This document shows positions 46,101-54,051 of a stretch of 64,000 bases of DNA, one piece after another. Made by a program: the position numbers and the translations under genes. The notes beneath the pieces were generated by a model that did not search any database, had not been told where the DNA came from, and saw only the letters and a program-made list of their open reading frames with translations. The DNA is from Rhodopirellula bahusiensis (GTDB taxonomy: Bacteria > Planctomycetota > Planctomycetia > Pirellulales > Pirellulaceae): contig NZ_NIZW01000002.1 in assembly GCF_002727185.1 (NCBI RefSeq), forward strand, positions 310,001 to 374,000. Direction: 5' to 3'. The first letter of the stretch is position 1, and each line of letters begins with the position of its first letter.

Positions 46101-46391
46101 AACCGCGTCATCCGAATTCGGTCTTATCCAGAGCTTGAGCCCATCGCGACTTTAAAAGGGCACCGTCACAATGCGATCGATCATTTGTTTTTGGATGACG
46201 ACCAGACGGTCGTGACATCGATGGTTGACTCGACCATCCGGTTTTGGGATCTGAAAACCGAACGACAGTTCGGGAACGTGGGGCTTGGGAAACCTGCTTT
46301 TTTTAGCCTTCAATACATCAAAGAGAAGAACGCGATCTTCGCTGGCCATACGGATTCACCCGCCGTCGTATTGAGTGCATCGGCGGAATAG
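43185..46391 (+). CDS. Ser/Thr kinase with WD40 propellers, paralog 3
   Basis: 1068 aa with the start set at GTG 43185 by alignment to paralog 2: VSLPPDNPTEA here matches the first residues MDLQSDNPKDA there. The frame stays open back to 43014 but that part is unmatched sequence beside the IS. Features: LGTGGMGEVYL near residue 35, HRDVKPSNLMFD near 180, DFGLAF, membrane helix at about 344-369 (LVSLIGMVTTIIAVIATISI), VADMTLAYQAY, and propeller repeats with GHQNTIESVAYSSNGKYVAS and GHRHNAIDHLFLDDDQTV. It is the most diverged of the three. Its promoter now lies within 180 bp of the IS end. Confidence 0.92.
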   Translation: MSLPPDNPTEAAGTEAGGFNESLEHFGNYRVIRTLGTGGMGEVYLAEDVTTGQKVALKLLQHRASKQARLRRRFERESTLIQDLQHDHIVPLLDSGVDEGTQYLVMRYIDGQTLADRISQESGNDDTRTCSPGPSSETVNTRISVEAGSASSDSFEFIADSIANVADALQVAHNDRVIHRDVKPSNLMFDSDGKIWLTDFGLAFTEDENTALTMTGDVLGTPAYMSPEQTSGATAATTPQSDIYSLGVTLYEWATLQRAYSGSREQILNQVTQGAHSPAGSVRPELPRPLQAIIGKAMSLTPANRYATAAEFANDLRRFVSHEPVTAKMPGWSERLFRWSERNPMVALVSLIGMVTTIIAVIATISIYSGRLMSINTALDATNEELSRTNVELATSEEELRQYLYVADMTLAYQAYASHNFVEARKLLQKYSPKEKSNLNRIGEDAKPHFAWQLLDRLTTELPSVLLTTHEGKANEVAVSDDGKLALSVGEEGQLHVIDLETQEVLHRHQVGNQLNAVALSPDNQRFVTGLNGSLGYNLVMVGDVQTGEVVESMVGHQNTIESVAYSSNGKYVASAERYRSVQIHSVDGDLVERIEGGSRNECLQFVGDGVSVASLNDPDEGERRVFVWDKDSEKSFSLPIIVASSSFAFSKPLHESGELRLVTCNSDKVQVVDGKECELVAYFEDIPGRIRCVDITDDGRYVCAGVDEGMILLWDLYQTTNGKRLIHTNVFQASEKGISSVKFVASDQGVPRIITSSLDGTVRLWDASDLIWKTPGSDLFASEKYRLHNSYTPNHGDSNVYVRFRGGVVGHHNHQSGVDDMRHIGNYPCEFGLAIALHPDGRRMAIGSSNGVVIADSITGEVETTIAPPEAEKTCRGLLFIDGLLVTLFNDRMLLHRADDFSFVDEFDTGDGNLLELCRVPNEDALIVMGASHLYRFADQKLSLLERVDESEAYAGICFDSKGKQFLSSHHNRVIRIRSYPELEPIATLKGHRHNAIDHLFLDDDQTVVTSMVDSTIRFWDLKTERQFGNVGLGKPAFFSLQYIKEKNAIFAGHTDSPAVVLSASAE

Positions 46392-46533
46392 CCTTGGTGA
46401 TTCACCGGGCGGCTTGCGCAGCCCTGTTAAGAGCTGTAGCACGATTCGTTTGGTGAAGTGCTCGTAACCGGGAGCTAACGCTCGGCGGCTGATTTAGTTC
46501 GTTGCGTGGTATTGTTGCGAGTGCTGCGGCGTA

Positions 46534-48741
46534 TCAGTGTCCTTCCAGCGTGAACACGCTGTGGTAAGCACCAGCGTCTTCGAAGTAGCCAAACAGTTCG
46601 GAATAGAAATCGTGGCTGCAGAGCGTGGCGCTGTCTCCAACCACAATCAGTTTCCGTTTGGCTCGCGTGAGTGCCACGTTGCTGCGGCGTTGATCGGATA
46701 GGAATCCGATTTCGCCGTCGGGGTTGCTGCGAGTCATGGTGATCAGCACCACTTCTTTTTCACGGCCCTGGAATCCGTCGACGGTGTCGATTTCGATGCC
46801 GTCAAGATCCAACCGCATGCGGAGGTTGCGGACTTGCGCGGCATAGGGAGCGATGACTGCAATTTGATCGCCGGTGACTCCCATGTCGGCGAGTTGTTTG
46901 ACGAGCTGCAGGATGACCTTGGCTTCCCCGTGGTTCAGTTTGCTTTGGCCGTCGGGTTCCAATTCTTCTTCGTAGCCCGCACCTGCGGTGTCAATCAACA
47001 GCAATGGTTCGGTCGTGAAATCGTTTTCCTCGACGTTGGGCAAATCGCACAGGCGATGCCGTTTGACGGAAGCGTCCGCGATCAGGGTGCCGTCGTAGAA
47101 ATGATCGCTGCTGAATCGCATGATCGATTCGTTCATGCGGTACTGAACGGTGAGTCGGCGATAAATCCGTTCGCCGTAGCGATGCACGAGACGCTGCATC
47201 AACGAGTCTCGCATTCCGATCTTTGCGGCGTCGTCGGACAAGACCGTCGGAGGCAACTGGCAATGGTCGCCAGCCAAGATCAAACGATCGGCTCGCAGGA
47301 TCGCTTGCCACATTCCAGGCTCGGTGCACTGGCACGATTCATCGACGACGACCAAATCAAACGATTGATCGCTGAGCAGCTCTTCGTCGATCGTGGTCGT
47401 CGTGCAGATCACATCAGCCCGGTCGATCACCGCACGCACGATGCTGCGTTCTTGGGAACGGATCATGCCGCGAAGTCGGCCGGCTTCGTTGAACAGTTCA
47501 GATCTTTGTTTGCGCTCTCGACCGCCGCTAGCGCGAATTGGACGGTTGGCTTCTCGCAGAATTTGATCGAGCTCTCGACGGAGGTCTTTGATCACCGTGC
47601 TGGTTGGGTCCGATTCAACCAGTGCGTCGAGCGTGTGCTCTTGTAGAGATTCGAAAACGCGAGCGGGGTGACCGACGCGAACCACGTTGGGCATCAAACG
47701 CACGAGGCGTTCTAGCAGGTTGTCGACGGCGGTGTTGCTGGCCGCACAAGCGAGGACTCGTTCGCCGCGCTCGACGGACTGAGCAATGATCTCGGCGATG
47801 GTGGTTGTTTTGCCAGTGCCGGGAGGACCGTGGATGATCGCGACGTCATCGGCCATCATTGCGAACGCGACCGCATCGCGCTGTGGCGGATTGAGTTCCG
47901 TTCGAAAGTCGATGTCATTCAGTTCGAATTGGAAGCTTTCCGGATCGATGTCATGCGTGTCGATCGGGTTGCCATCGACGCGAGGAGTTTTAACTCCCAG
48001 CAACACGTCGCGGAGTTTGCCTGAGCGACCGCGAATTTCTTGGGCTCGTGCCATGGCGGCGAGTTGGCGCAGGCGAGTCGTCTCGTCCGGTGACATGTCC
48101 AATCGGAACCGGTCGGAAGTGACAGCGGGACGCTGGCCGGATTTACCGTGTTTGCCAACACCACTCTTCTTCAGTTCGTCCTGATCGCGAATCGGGAACG
48201 TGTCGGTCGCGATTTGGATCGAATGATTTTTTCGACGGCTGACGACTCCTGCGATGCCTTCATCCGACGGATCGTCGTCCATCGACAGCACAACGGGCGA
48301 GCCAACCTTCAGCCGGTTCATGGGCAAGTCTTTCCCGCCGGGTTTGGCCAGGTCGAGCAGATAACGCCCGGCCAAACCGGTGTGGTAATCGACCATGTCG
48401 AGCCCCACGATCGCTTGGCCGGTGCTTTCCACATCTCGCTGAGACCGGATTTGACGGAGTTTGGCGAGGCGGGCTCGTTCGGCTTCGGCTTCCAAATCCA
48501 ACCAAATCGCAAGCTGTTCGAAGTAGTCTTCTTGATCGAGCGGGCGATCGGTCGGCAGGCCCGCGGGATAGGGAACGTTCAGATTCGCCAACCCGCCAGC
48601 TTTCGATGAGTCGCCGTTGGATTTCTTGCCGCCGGAGAGGATTCCATCGCCGAAAGATCCGGCATCAGAATTTTTGAACGCGGTTTTGCCTTCTCTTTGG
48701 GACTTGGCTTTCGAGCGGGCTTTGCGCGAACGTGATGACAT
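46534..48741 (-). CDS. UPF1/IGHMBP2-like superfamily I helicase
   Basis: 735 aa. A charged, basic N-terminus precedes a long accessory region and the helicase core: motif I IIHGPPGTGKTTTIAEII (about residue 304), Ia ACAASNTAVDNLLERL, motif II VVVDESCQCTEPG (about 468), motif III LAGDHCQLPPTV, motif IV RLTVQYRMNESIM, motif V VDGFQGREKEVVLI, and motif VI NVALTRAKRKLIVVGD. This set is typical of the SMUBP-2/UPF1 family of DNA or RNA helicases. Motif II is DESCQ rather than the common DEASQ. ATG 48741 diverges from the DUF1294 gene. Confidence 0.92.
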   Translation of the reverse strand: MSSRSRKARSKAKSQREGKTAFKNSDAGSFGDGILSGGKKSNGDSSKAGGLANLNVPYPAGLPTDRPLDQEDYFEQLAIWLDLEAEAERARLAKLRQIRSQRDVESTGQAIVGLDMVDYHTGLAGRYLLDLAKPGGKDLPMNRLKVGSPVVLSMDDDPSDEGIAGVVSRRKNHSIQIATDTFPIRDQDELKKSGVGKHGKSGQRPAVTSDRFRLDMSPDETTRLRQLAAMARAQEIRGRSGKLRDVLLGVKTPRVDGNPIDTHDIDPESFQFELNDIDFRTELNPPQRDAVAFAMMADDVAIIHGPPGTGKTTTIAEIIAQSVERGERVLACAASNTAVDNLLERLVRLMPNVVRVGHPARVFESLQEHTLDALVESDPTSTVIKDLRRELDQILREANRPIRASGGRERKQRSELFNEAGRLRGMIRSQERSIVRAVIDRADVICTTTTIDEELLSDQSFDLVVVDESCQCTEPGMWQAILRADRLILAGDHCQLPPTVLSDDAAKIGMRDSLMQRLVHRYGERIYRRLTVQYRMNESIMRFSSDHFYDGTLIADASVKRHRLCDLPNVEENDFTTEPLLLIDTAGAGYEEELEPDGQSKLNHGEAKVILQLVKQLADMGVTGDQIAVIAPYAAQVRNLRMRLDLDGIEIDTVDGFQGREKEVVLITMTRSNPDGEIGFLSDQRRSNVALTRAKRKLIVVGDSATLCSHDFYSELFGYFEDAGAYHSVFTLEGH

Positions 48742-48816
48742 GCGAAGAACAATCGTTAGGAACGATCCCGCAGCTGGATGCGGCGGGAATGAAATACGCC
48801 TTCGGAGAAACGGTCC

Positions 48817-49098
48817 GTGACGCTCGCACTCATCATCGCCGCTGAAACATTTTTTGCCAGTGTGTTGACCGCGGTTTTGTATTGGATGGACAAACGAGCC
48901 GCTCGCGGAAACGCTCGTCGCATCCCAGAAAAGACGCTGCTGCTGGCCAGCGTGTTAGGCGGATGGCCCGGTGGATACCTCGCTGGGCAGAAGCTGAGGC
49001 ACAAAACGTCCAAGGTCTCTTACCGGATCCAGTTCGCCATCGCCGCCGTTGTTCACGCGTTCGTCGTCGCCGCGGTTCTATGGTGGGGCCTGCGTTGA
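48817..49098 (+). CDS. DUF1294 small membrane protein
   Basis: 93 aa. The pattern fits DUF1294: a first helix (LIIAAETFFASVLTAVLYW), then MDKRAARGNARRIPEKTLL, LGGWPGGYLAGQKLRHKTSK, and a final helix. The central RRIPE and GGWPG motifs are family hallmarks. Starts with GTG 48817. Function of the family is unknown. Divergent from the helicase gene with 75 bp between starts. Confidence 0.85.
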   Translation: MTLALIIAAETFFASVLTAVLYWMDKRAARGNARRIPEKTLLLASVLGGWPGGYLAGQKLRHKTSKVSYRIQFAIAAVVHAFVVAAVLWWGLR

Positions 49099-49121
49099 GC
49101 GGGCAACGAGGCGACGCCGGT

Positions 49122-49772
49122 TCATTCCGTCGTGGCGGCCTCTTCGTTTGCCGCATGATTTCGCTGGCTGTATCGCATTTCACTGACCTTCATCAGCAAT
49201 CCCAATTGGTGACGAAGAGCCGGGCGAACTCGATCGGTCACCTTCACTCTTTGGGATCCGTCCGCTGGGCCGACCGTTCCGCTGATCAATTCCACATCGA
49301 TCAAGGCCGGTGGAACTCGTTTGTAATGAGGGTCAGAGAACTCCAAACGAACCACCATCGGTTGCTCGTTCGCCTCACCAGCAAAATCTTCCGTGGCAGG
49401 AACGTCGGCCAAAGCCTCGACTGAAAAGTCCTCCACCGTCGCCCATTGGTAGTGGTTCTCTTCCAGCAATGCCTTGCGAAGGTGGCCCAGACCCGGGAAG
49501 GCGGTCAGTTCGACTTGTGAGAAATCGGCACCAGGTCCCGGAATCAGTTCGACGTGGTCGCCCAACTGGATCGCGGTGATCACGTCCGGGCCCCAAAACT
49601 TGGTCGTCTTCTCAAGTTTTGTCTTGCGGGCATAGATGCTGACCACGGCCGCAATCGCACCGACCACAAAGATCGCCACCAACGCCAAGACTTGGGTTCG
49701 CGTGACGACCACCCGCGGGTCGTTGTACTTGTCCGCGTGAGGATCCACTGCGGGCGACTCGTTTTCGTTCAT
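49122..49772 (-). CDS. Membrane-anchored hypothetical protein
   Basis: 216 aa (one more if the preceding ATG is used). A short polar N-terminus and one helix (VLALVAIFVVGAIAAVVSIY) are followed by about 160 soluble residues with no recognised domain. WGPDVITAIQLGDHVELIPG and the C-terminal RPALRHQLGLLMKVSEMRYS are the most distinctive segments. Probably periplasmic. It is convergent with DUF1294 and divergent from aroB. Confidence 0.68.
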   Translation of the reverse strand: MNENESPAVDPHADKYNDPRVVVTRTQVLALVAIFVVGAIAAVVSIYARKTKLEKTTKFWGPDVITAIQLGDHVELIPGPGADFSQVELTAFPGLGHLRKALLEENHYQWATVEDFSVEALADVPATEDFAGEANEQPMVVRLEFSDPHYKRVPPALIDVELISGTVGPADGSQRVKVTDRVRPALRHQLGLLMKVSEMRYSQRNHAANEEAATTE

Positions 49773-49910
49773 CAAAAATCACAATCTGAAGTGACAAGAG
49801 TCCATTGATTGGACCGCGATTGGGTGGCCCATCGAGGCATGCCGCAAGAACAAGTCAACGGCTACACTATCCTAACCGTGCAATCAACTTTGCCCCAACC
49901 CATTGACCTC

Positions 49911-51038
49911 ATGACCGAACCGATTGAATCAATCGAAGTCTCGCTTGGTGATCGCAGCTATCCCATTTGGATCAGCTCGGGACTGACCGAATCTGCTGAG
50001 CAGCCCTATTTCGCGAAACACTTTCAAACGGCCGTTGGCGACTGCACTCATGTGGTACTGATACACGATGCAGCGGTGGCAAATACGATCGCCAGCCGAG
50101 TGCAGCAACAACTCGAACAGGCCGACATCCGCATCACCAGTATCTCGATTCCATCGGGTGAAACGAGCAAGTCGGTTTCGCAGCTGGAGTCGATTTGGAA
50201 CACGATGCTGGAGTCGGGGACAGATCGTCGCAGCGTGGTTGTTGCGGTCGGGGGCGGAGTCGTTGGCGACTTGGCCGGGTTTGCCGCCGCCTCGTTCACT
50301 CGCGGATTGAGGTTCGTGCAAGTTCCCACGACACTGCTATCGATGGTCGACAGCAGCGTTGGTGGCAAGACGGGAATCAATCTGCCCGGCGGCAAAAACA
50401 TGGTCGGCAGTTTTTGGCAGCCTCAAATGGTTTGGATTGACACCCAGTCGCTCTCCACGTTGCCGGATCGCGATTTCATCAGCGGGATGGCGGAAGTTAT
50501 CAAGTACGGCGTGATCGAGGACGCGGAGTTCTTCACTTGGTTGCAAACCAGCGCCTCGCGAATGATCGACAAAGATCCCGAGACGTTGCGTTACGCGATC
50601 AGAAAGAGCTGCGAATCGAAGGCTCGCGTGGTCGCGGAAGACGAGCGTGAAACATCCGGCCGCCGAGCCATTTTGAACTACGGGCACACGTTTGCTCATG
50701 CGATCGAAGCCACCGCGGGCTACGGAGTGTGTTTGCACGGCGAAGCGGTCTCGATCGGAATGCAGATGGCCGCTCATTTGGCCATCGACATGGAACTCTG
50801 CGGCCCATCTTTGCTAGAAGAACAAACGGCCGTGTTGTCCGCTGCGAAATTGCCGCTGGCATGGAAGGATGCCGATCCCGAACTGATGCTGCCGGTCATG
50901 TCTCGTGACAAAAAAGTTTCACACGGCAAGTTGCGGTTTGTTCTTCCCGACAAGATCGGACACGTGGCGATGGTCGGCGACGTCCCCACGGACAAAGTCG
51001 TCTCGGCAATCAACGCTTGTCGCGAAGAATCCAACTGA
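49911..51038 (+). CDS. aroB: 3-dehydroquinate synthase
   Basis: 375 aa NAD- and metal-dependent enzyme converting DAHP to 3-dehydroquinate in the shikimate pathway. VAVGGGVVGDLAGFAA (about residue 110) binds NAD; PTTLLSMVDSSVGGKTGIN, GMAEVIKYG, NYGHTFAHAIEA (about 257) and HGEAVSIGM (about 276) supply substrate and metal ligands. ATG 49911 puts the first strand IEVSLGDRSYPIWI at the correct distance; the frame extends to 49809 without support. Followed 107 bp later by a NusG paralog. Confidence 0.95.
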   Translation: MTEPIESIEVSLGDRSYPIWISSGLTESAEQPYFAKHFQTAVGDCTHVVLIHDAAVANTIASRVQQQLEQADIRITSISIPSGETSKSVSQLESIWNTMLESGTDRRSVVVAVGGGVVGDLAGFAAASFTRGLRFVQVPTTLLSMVDSSVGGKTGINLPGGKNMVGSFWQPQMVWIDTQSLSTLPDRDFISGMAEVIKYGVIEDAEFFTWLQTSASRMIDKDPETLRYAIRKSCESKARVVAEDERETSGRRAILNYGHTFAHAIEATAGYGVCLHGEAVSIGMQMAAHLAIDMELCGPSLLEEQTAVLSAAKLPLAWKDADPELMLPVMSRDKKVSHGKLRFVLPDKIGHVAMVGDVPTDKVVSAINACREESN

Positions 51039-51144
51039 GACTCTGGTTGGATCATTCACCACACGAGCATTCAAAAACAGTTGATCGGCAACGATCGAAG
51101 ACTCACCTCGGTTCATCTCTGACTCCACGGACGCTGTCACCTCG

Positions 51145-51699
51145 ATGCCCATTCTGCCTTTCGAACCCGATTGCTACCCAGACGACTTGATCGACCAAGA
51201 GGAATCGCTCGATTCGCCTTGGTGGTTGCTGTACACGAAATCTCGCCAAGAGAAAGCGGTGATTCGGAAACTGCGTGAAGCTGGTGTTCCGCACTACGCG
51301 CCAATGATCAAGCAACGATTTCGATCGCCCGCCGGGCGCATGCGTGAGTCGTTCGTGCCGTTGTTTTCGACGTACGTTTTTTTGCGTGGCGACGATCAGG
51401 CACGTTACGAAGCGATCTGCACCGGATCGGTGTTGAAGGCCTCTGAAATTATGCAGGTACCCGACCTGATCGAGGACCTGCAGCAGATCCGCAGCCTGAT
51501 CGTGATGGGTGTGCCGCTGACGATCGAGAGCAAACTGCAACCCGGAGAAAACGTTCGCGTGAAGAACGGGACTTTCGCGAATTACGAGGGCACCGTGATT
51601 CGCCGCGAAAATGAAACTCGTTTGTTGGTCTTTGTTCGGTTCATGGAACAAGGCGTCAGCGTGAAACTGGAAGACTGCCAGCTCGAGAAAATTGACTGA
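51145..51699 (+). CDS. NusG-like transcription elongation factor paralog
   Basis: 184 aa. The NGN domain is recognisable by WWLLYTKSRQEKAVIRKLRE (about residues 26-45) and VPLFSTYVFLRGD; a KOW motif follows at about 131-150 (PGENVRVKNGTFANYEGTV). It has an acidic N-terminal leader and lacks the secE/rpl neighbours of housekeeping nusG, so it is probably a specialised paralog of the RfaH/LoaP/UpxY sort that promotes transcription through particular long operons. The redox operon starting at 51999 lies directly downstream and is a possible target, but this is inference. Confidence 0.82.
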   Translation: MPILPFEPDCYPDDLIDQEESLDSPWWLLYTKSRQEKAVIRKLREAGVPHYAPMIKQRFRSPAGRMRESFVPLFSTYVFLRGDDQARYEAICTGSVLKASEIMQVPDLIEDLQQIRSLIVMGVPLTIESKLQPGENVRVKNGTFANYEGTVIRRENETRLLVFVRFMEQGVSVKLEDCQLEKID

Positions 51700-51799
51700 T
51701 CGAGTGTTCCCACCGTGTTCGCTTAAACCGCGGGCACCGTTGCCTGCTGACTAAGCAACAACCTGCCTGACTTTTCAACGGCAGAATCGGCACCGCCGT

Positions 51800-51811
51800 C
51801 TTACGCGTAAG
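51800..51811. promoter_or_regulatory. Perfect 12-bp palindrome upstream of the redox operon
   Basis: CTTACGCGTAAG is fully self-complementary. Its last bases overlap an AAGATGC motif at 51809-51815 that repeats the half-site of the palindrome at 51835-51859. A second regulator site or part of the same control region. Confidence 0.45.
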
Positions 51812-51834
51812 ATGCGCCCTCACCCATCGCCTCG

Positions 51835-51859
51835 AAAGATGCCGGAATGATGCATCTTT
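51835..51859. promoter_or_regulatory. NsrR-like operator (nitric-oxide-responsive) upstream of the redox operon
   Basis: AAAGATGC and GCATCTTT are perfect 8-bp inverted arms separated by 9 bp (CGGAATGAT). NsrR operators described in proteobacteria have AAGATGC-type half-sites with this same 23-bp frame, although their centre is usually AT-rich. It lies 140 bp before the first gene of an operon ending in a globin. The 51700-51998 gap holds no gene. Confidence 0.55.
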
Positions 51860-51998
51860 TGAGGAATGAACGCCCTTAGACGGTCGCTTGGGGAAGACGG
51901 CATGGTCTGGCATGTGTCGGCGAGTCCTTTGGAATGGTGTGTGCTTGGGAACGTAAAACATCACCCCGCTCGAATCATTCGTTCCAGAAGAGTGCCAC

Positions 51999-54050
51999 GT
52001 GAATCGCTTCCATTCGCGTGAGCACGCAATTGGCCAGCCCATGCAAAGTGCCCCTCAGATCGCCGATCCACCTCGCGCCGATGTCGCATCGGCGGAGAGA
52101 TTGGTCGTCGTCGGGGGTGGAATGGCGGCTCACGGTTTTTGCAAGCGAATCATCGAAAGCAGCCAGCGGTCTCGGTTTGCGATTTCCGTCTTTGGCGAAG
52201 AACCTCGCCCGGCCTATGACCGAGTGAACCTGTCGTCGCTGTTGGCGGGACGGCCCGAGTCTGAATTGTTGCTCTCGCCGAGGCAGTGGTACCAGCAGAA
52301 CAAGATCGAGCTTCACACGGGACGGCGAATCACGCGAATCGATTTGGAGCGTCAGCTGGTTCACGATGACCATGGCATCGCGGAGCCGTACGACCATTTG
52401 GTGCTGGCCACAGGTTCGTATCCATGGGTACCGCCGATTTCAGGTGCGGAAAGCCCAGGAGTGTTTGTCTATCGCACGATCGATGACTTGGAGGCGATTC
52501 AGCAATACGTTTGTCAACACGATGCCAAGACTTCGGCTGTGATTGGCGGTGGACTGCTGGGATTGGAGGCCGCGAAAGTCATCACGGATCTCGGTTTGGC
52601 AACGACAATTTTGGAAGTTGCCCCTGGTCTGATGCCGCGGCAGCTTGATGCCCAAGCCGCGAAAGTTTTGCGTGAGAAGGTCGAATCGCTAGGCGTCGAA
52701 GTGCACGTCACTCGTCGCACGAAAGGGATCGTGCCGCGGGATGGCAAGCTGACGTTGGAATTCGAGAACGCGGATCCGGCTGAAGTCGACATTGTCTTGG
52801 TCGCCGCGGGGATTCGACCTCGAGATGAACTGGCTCGAGAAGCCGGGTTGGAACTCGGTCCGCGAGGTGGCATCGCGGTGAACCGGAGTTTGCAAACGAG
52901 CGACCCAAACGTGTTCGCGATTGGCGAGTGCGCCGCGGTGGATGGACAAATCCATGGTTTGGTGGCTCCGTGCTATCGCATGGCGGATGTGTTGGCAGCA
53001 CGCTTGTCGGGCGAGCAAACCGAATTCGTCGACGATGAAGAACCCGTTGAACTGAAGCTTCTCGGCGTTCCCGTCATCACTCTCGGCAAAGCAATCGGTG
53101 AATCGACCTCGGGTGTCGTGGTCACTCATGCCGGCAAGGATGGCTACCGCAAACTGATTTTGGAACAGGGACGCTTGGTCGGTGCGGCTTCGGTTGGTGA
53201 GTGGGACGATGTGAATCTGATCCGAATGTCAGTCGCCCAGCACAAGCGTTTGTGGCCGACCCAGCGTGTGCGGTTTTTGCGGACGGGAACACCCTTCGCC
53301 GGTGGATCTGGATTGCCAATTCATCAGTGGCCGGGTTGCGCGACCGTTTGTTCTTGCATGGGTGTGACGCGAGAGAGACTTGGGGTGGCCATCGCTGAAG
53401 GGCATGTCACGGTACCGGAGTTGTCGGCGGCAACCGGAGCGGGCACCGCCTGCGGAACCTGCCGAAACATGCTTTGCGAATTGGTGGGTGAGGGTCCCGA
53501 ACCGGTCAACGTCCGTGGCAGCCGAGTTCTGTTGACGACCTCGGTTGTCGCTGCGTGCTTGGGTGTCGCTTTGTTCCTGCTGCCGCCGATACCGTTTGCC
53601 ACCAGCGTTCAAGATGCATGGCGCAAGATCGATCTGTTTTGGCGAGACGGATTCATCAAACAAGTCACCGGATTCTCGTTGTTGTTTCTGATGTTGGCGG
53701 CGCTCGTCTTTTCGCTACGAAAACGAGTCAAGCGAATCAGCTTTGGCGACTATGGGTGGTGGCGAGCAGCTCACGCTTTGATCGGCACCGCGATGTTGTT
53801 TGGATTGATCGTTCACACCGGCGTCCGAATGGGCAGCAACTTGAACTTCGCTCTCAGCCTGACGTTCCTGTTGCTGGCTCTGGTTGGTGGTTTGGCCGGA
53901 GTGGCTTCGTCGCTGGAATCCAAGCTGTCAGGTGATTCCGCCATGTTGATGCGAGCTTGGCGGCCCAAGTTGACTTGGATTCACATCGCCCTGTTTGTTC
54001 CACTGCCAGCATTGTTGGCCGGTCACGTCTTCAGCGTGTATTGGTACTGA
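51999..54050 (+). CDS. FAD-dependent NAD(P)H oxidoreductase / [2Fe-2S] BFD / di-haem cytochrome b membrane fusion
   Basis: 683 aa. Residues about 30-410 form a NirB-like pyridine-nucleotide disulfide oxidoreductase: VVVGGGMAAHGF, VLATGSYPWVPP, SAVIGGGLLGLEAAK and VFAIGECA. A BFD-like [2Fe-2S] domain follows with CSC (about 451-453) and CGTC (about 485-488). The last 170 residues have five helices; two carry His-x13-His pairs (HALIGTAMLFGLIVH and HIALFVPLPALLAGH), the pattern of membrane cytochromes holding two b-haems. The nitrite-reductase sirohaem domain is absent. The protein could carry electrons from cytoplasmic NAD(P)H across the membrane. GTG 51999 is used; ATG 52041 is an alternative. 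Confidence 0.85.
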   Translation: MNRFHSREHAIGQPMQSAPQIADPPRADVASAERLVVVGGGMAAHGFCKRIIESSQRSRFAISVFGEEPRPAYDRVNLSSLLAGRPESELLLSPRQWYQQNKIELHTGRRITRIDLERQLVHDDHGIAEPYDHLVLATGSYPWVPPISGAESPGVFVYRTIDDLEAIQQYVCQHDAKTSAVIGGGLLGLEAAKVITDLGLATTILEVAPGLMPRQLDAQAAKVLREKVESLGVEVHVTRRTKGIVPRDGKLTLEFENADPAEVDIVLVAAGIRPRDELAREAGLELGPRGGIAVNRSLQTSDPNVFAIGECAAVDGQIHGLVAPCYRMADVLAARLSGEQTEFVDDEEPVELKLLGVPVITLGKAIGESTSGVVVTHAGKDGYRKLILEQGRLVGAASVGEWDDVNLIRMSVAQHKRLWPTQRVRFLRTGTPFAGGSGLPIHQWPGCATVCSCMGVTRERLGVAIAEGHVTVPELSAATGAGTACGTCRNMLCELVGEGPEPVNVRGSRVLLTTSVVAACLGVALFLLPPIPFATSVQDAWRKIDLFWRDGFIKQVTGFSLLFLMLAALVFSLRKRVKRISFGDYGWWRAAHALIGTAMLFGLIVHTGVRMGSNLNFALSLTFLLLALVGGLAGVASSLESKLSGDSAMLMRAWRPKLTWIHIALFVPLPALLAGHVFSVYWY

Positions 54051-54051
54051 T

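Noticed and set aside
46440..46495. Possible degenerate REP hairpin (GTAACCGGGAGC ... GCTCGGCGG)
   Set aside because: Stem is short and the foot reads GTAA, not GTAG; too weak to list as a feature without other copies.
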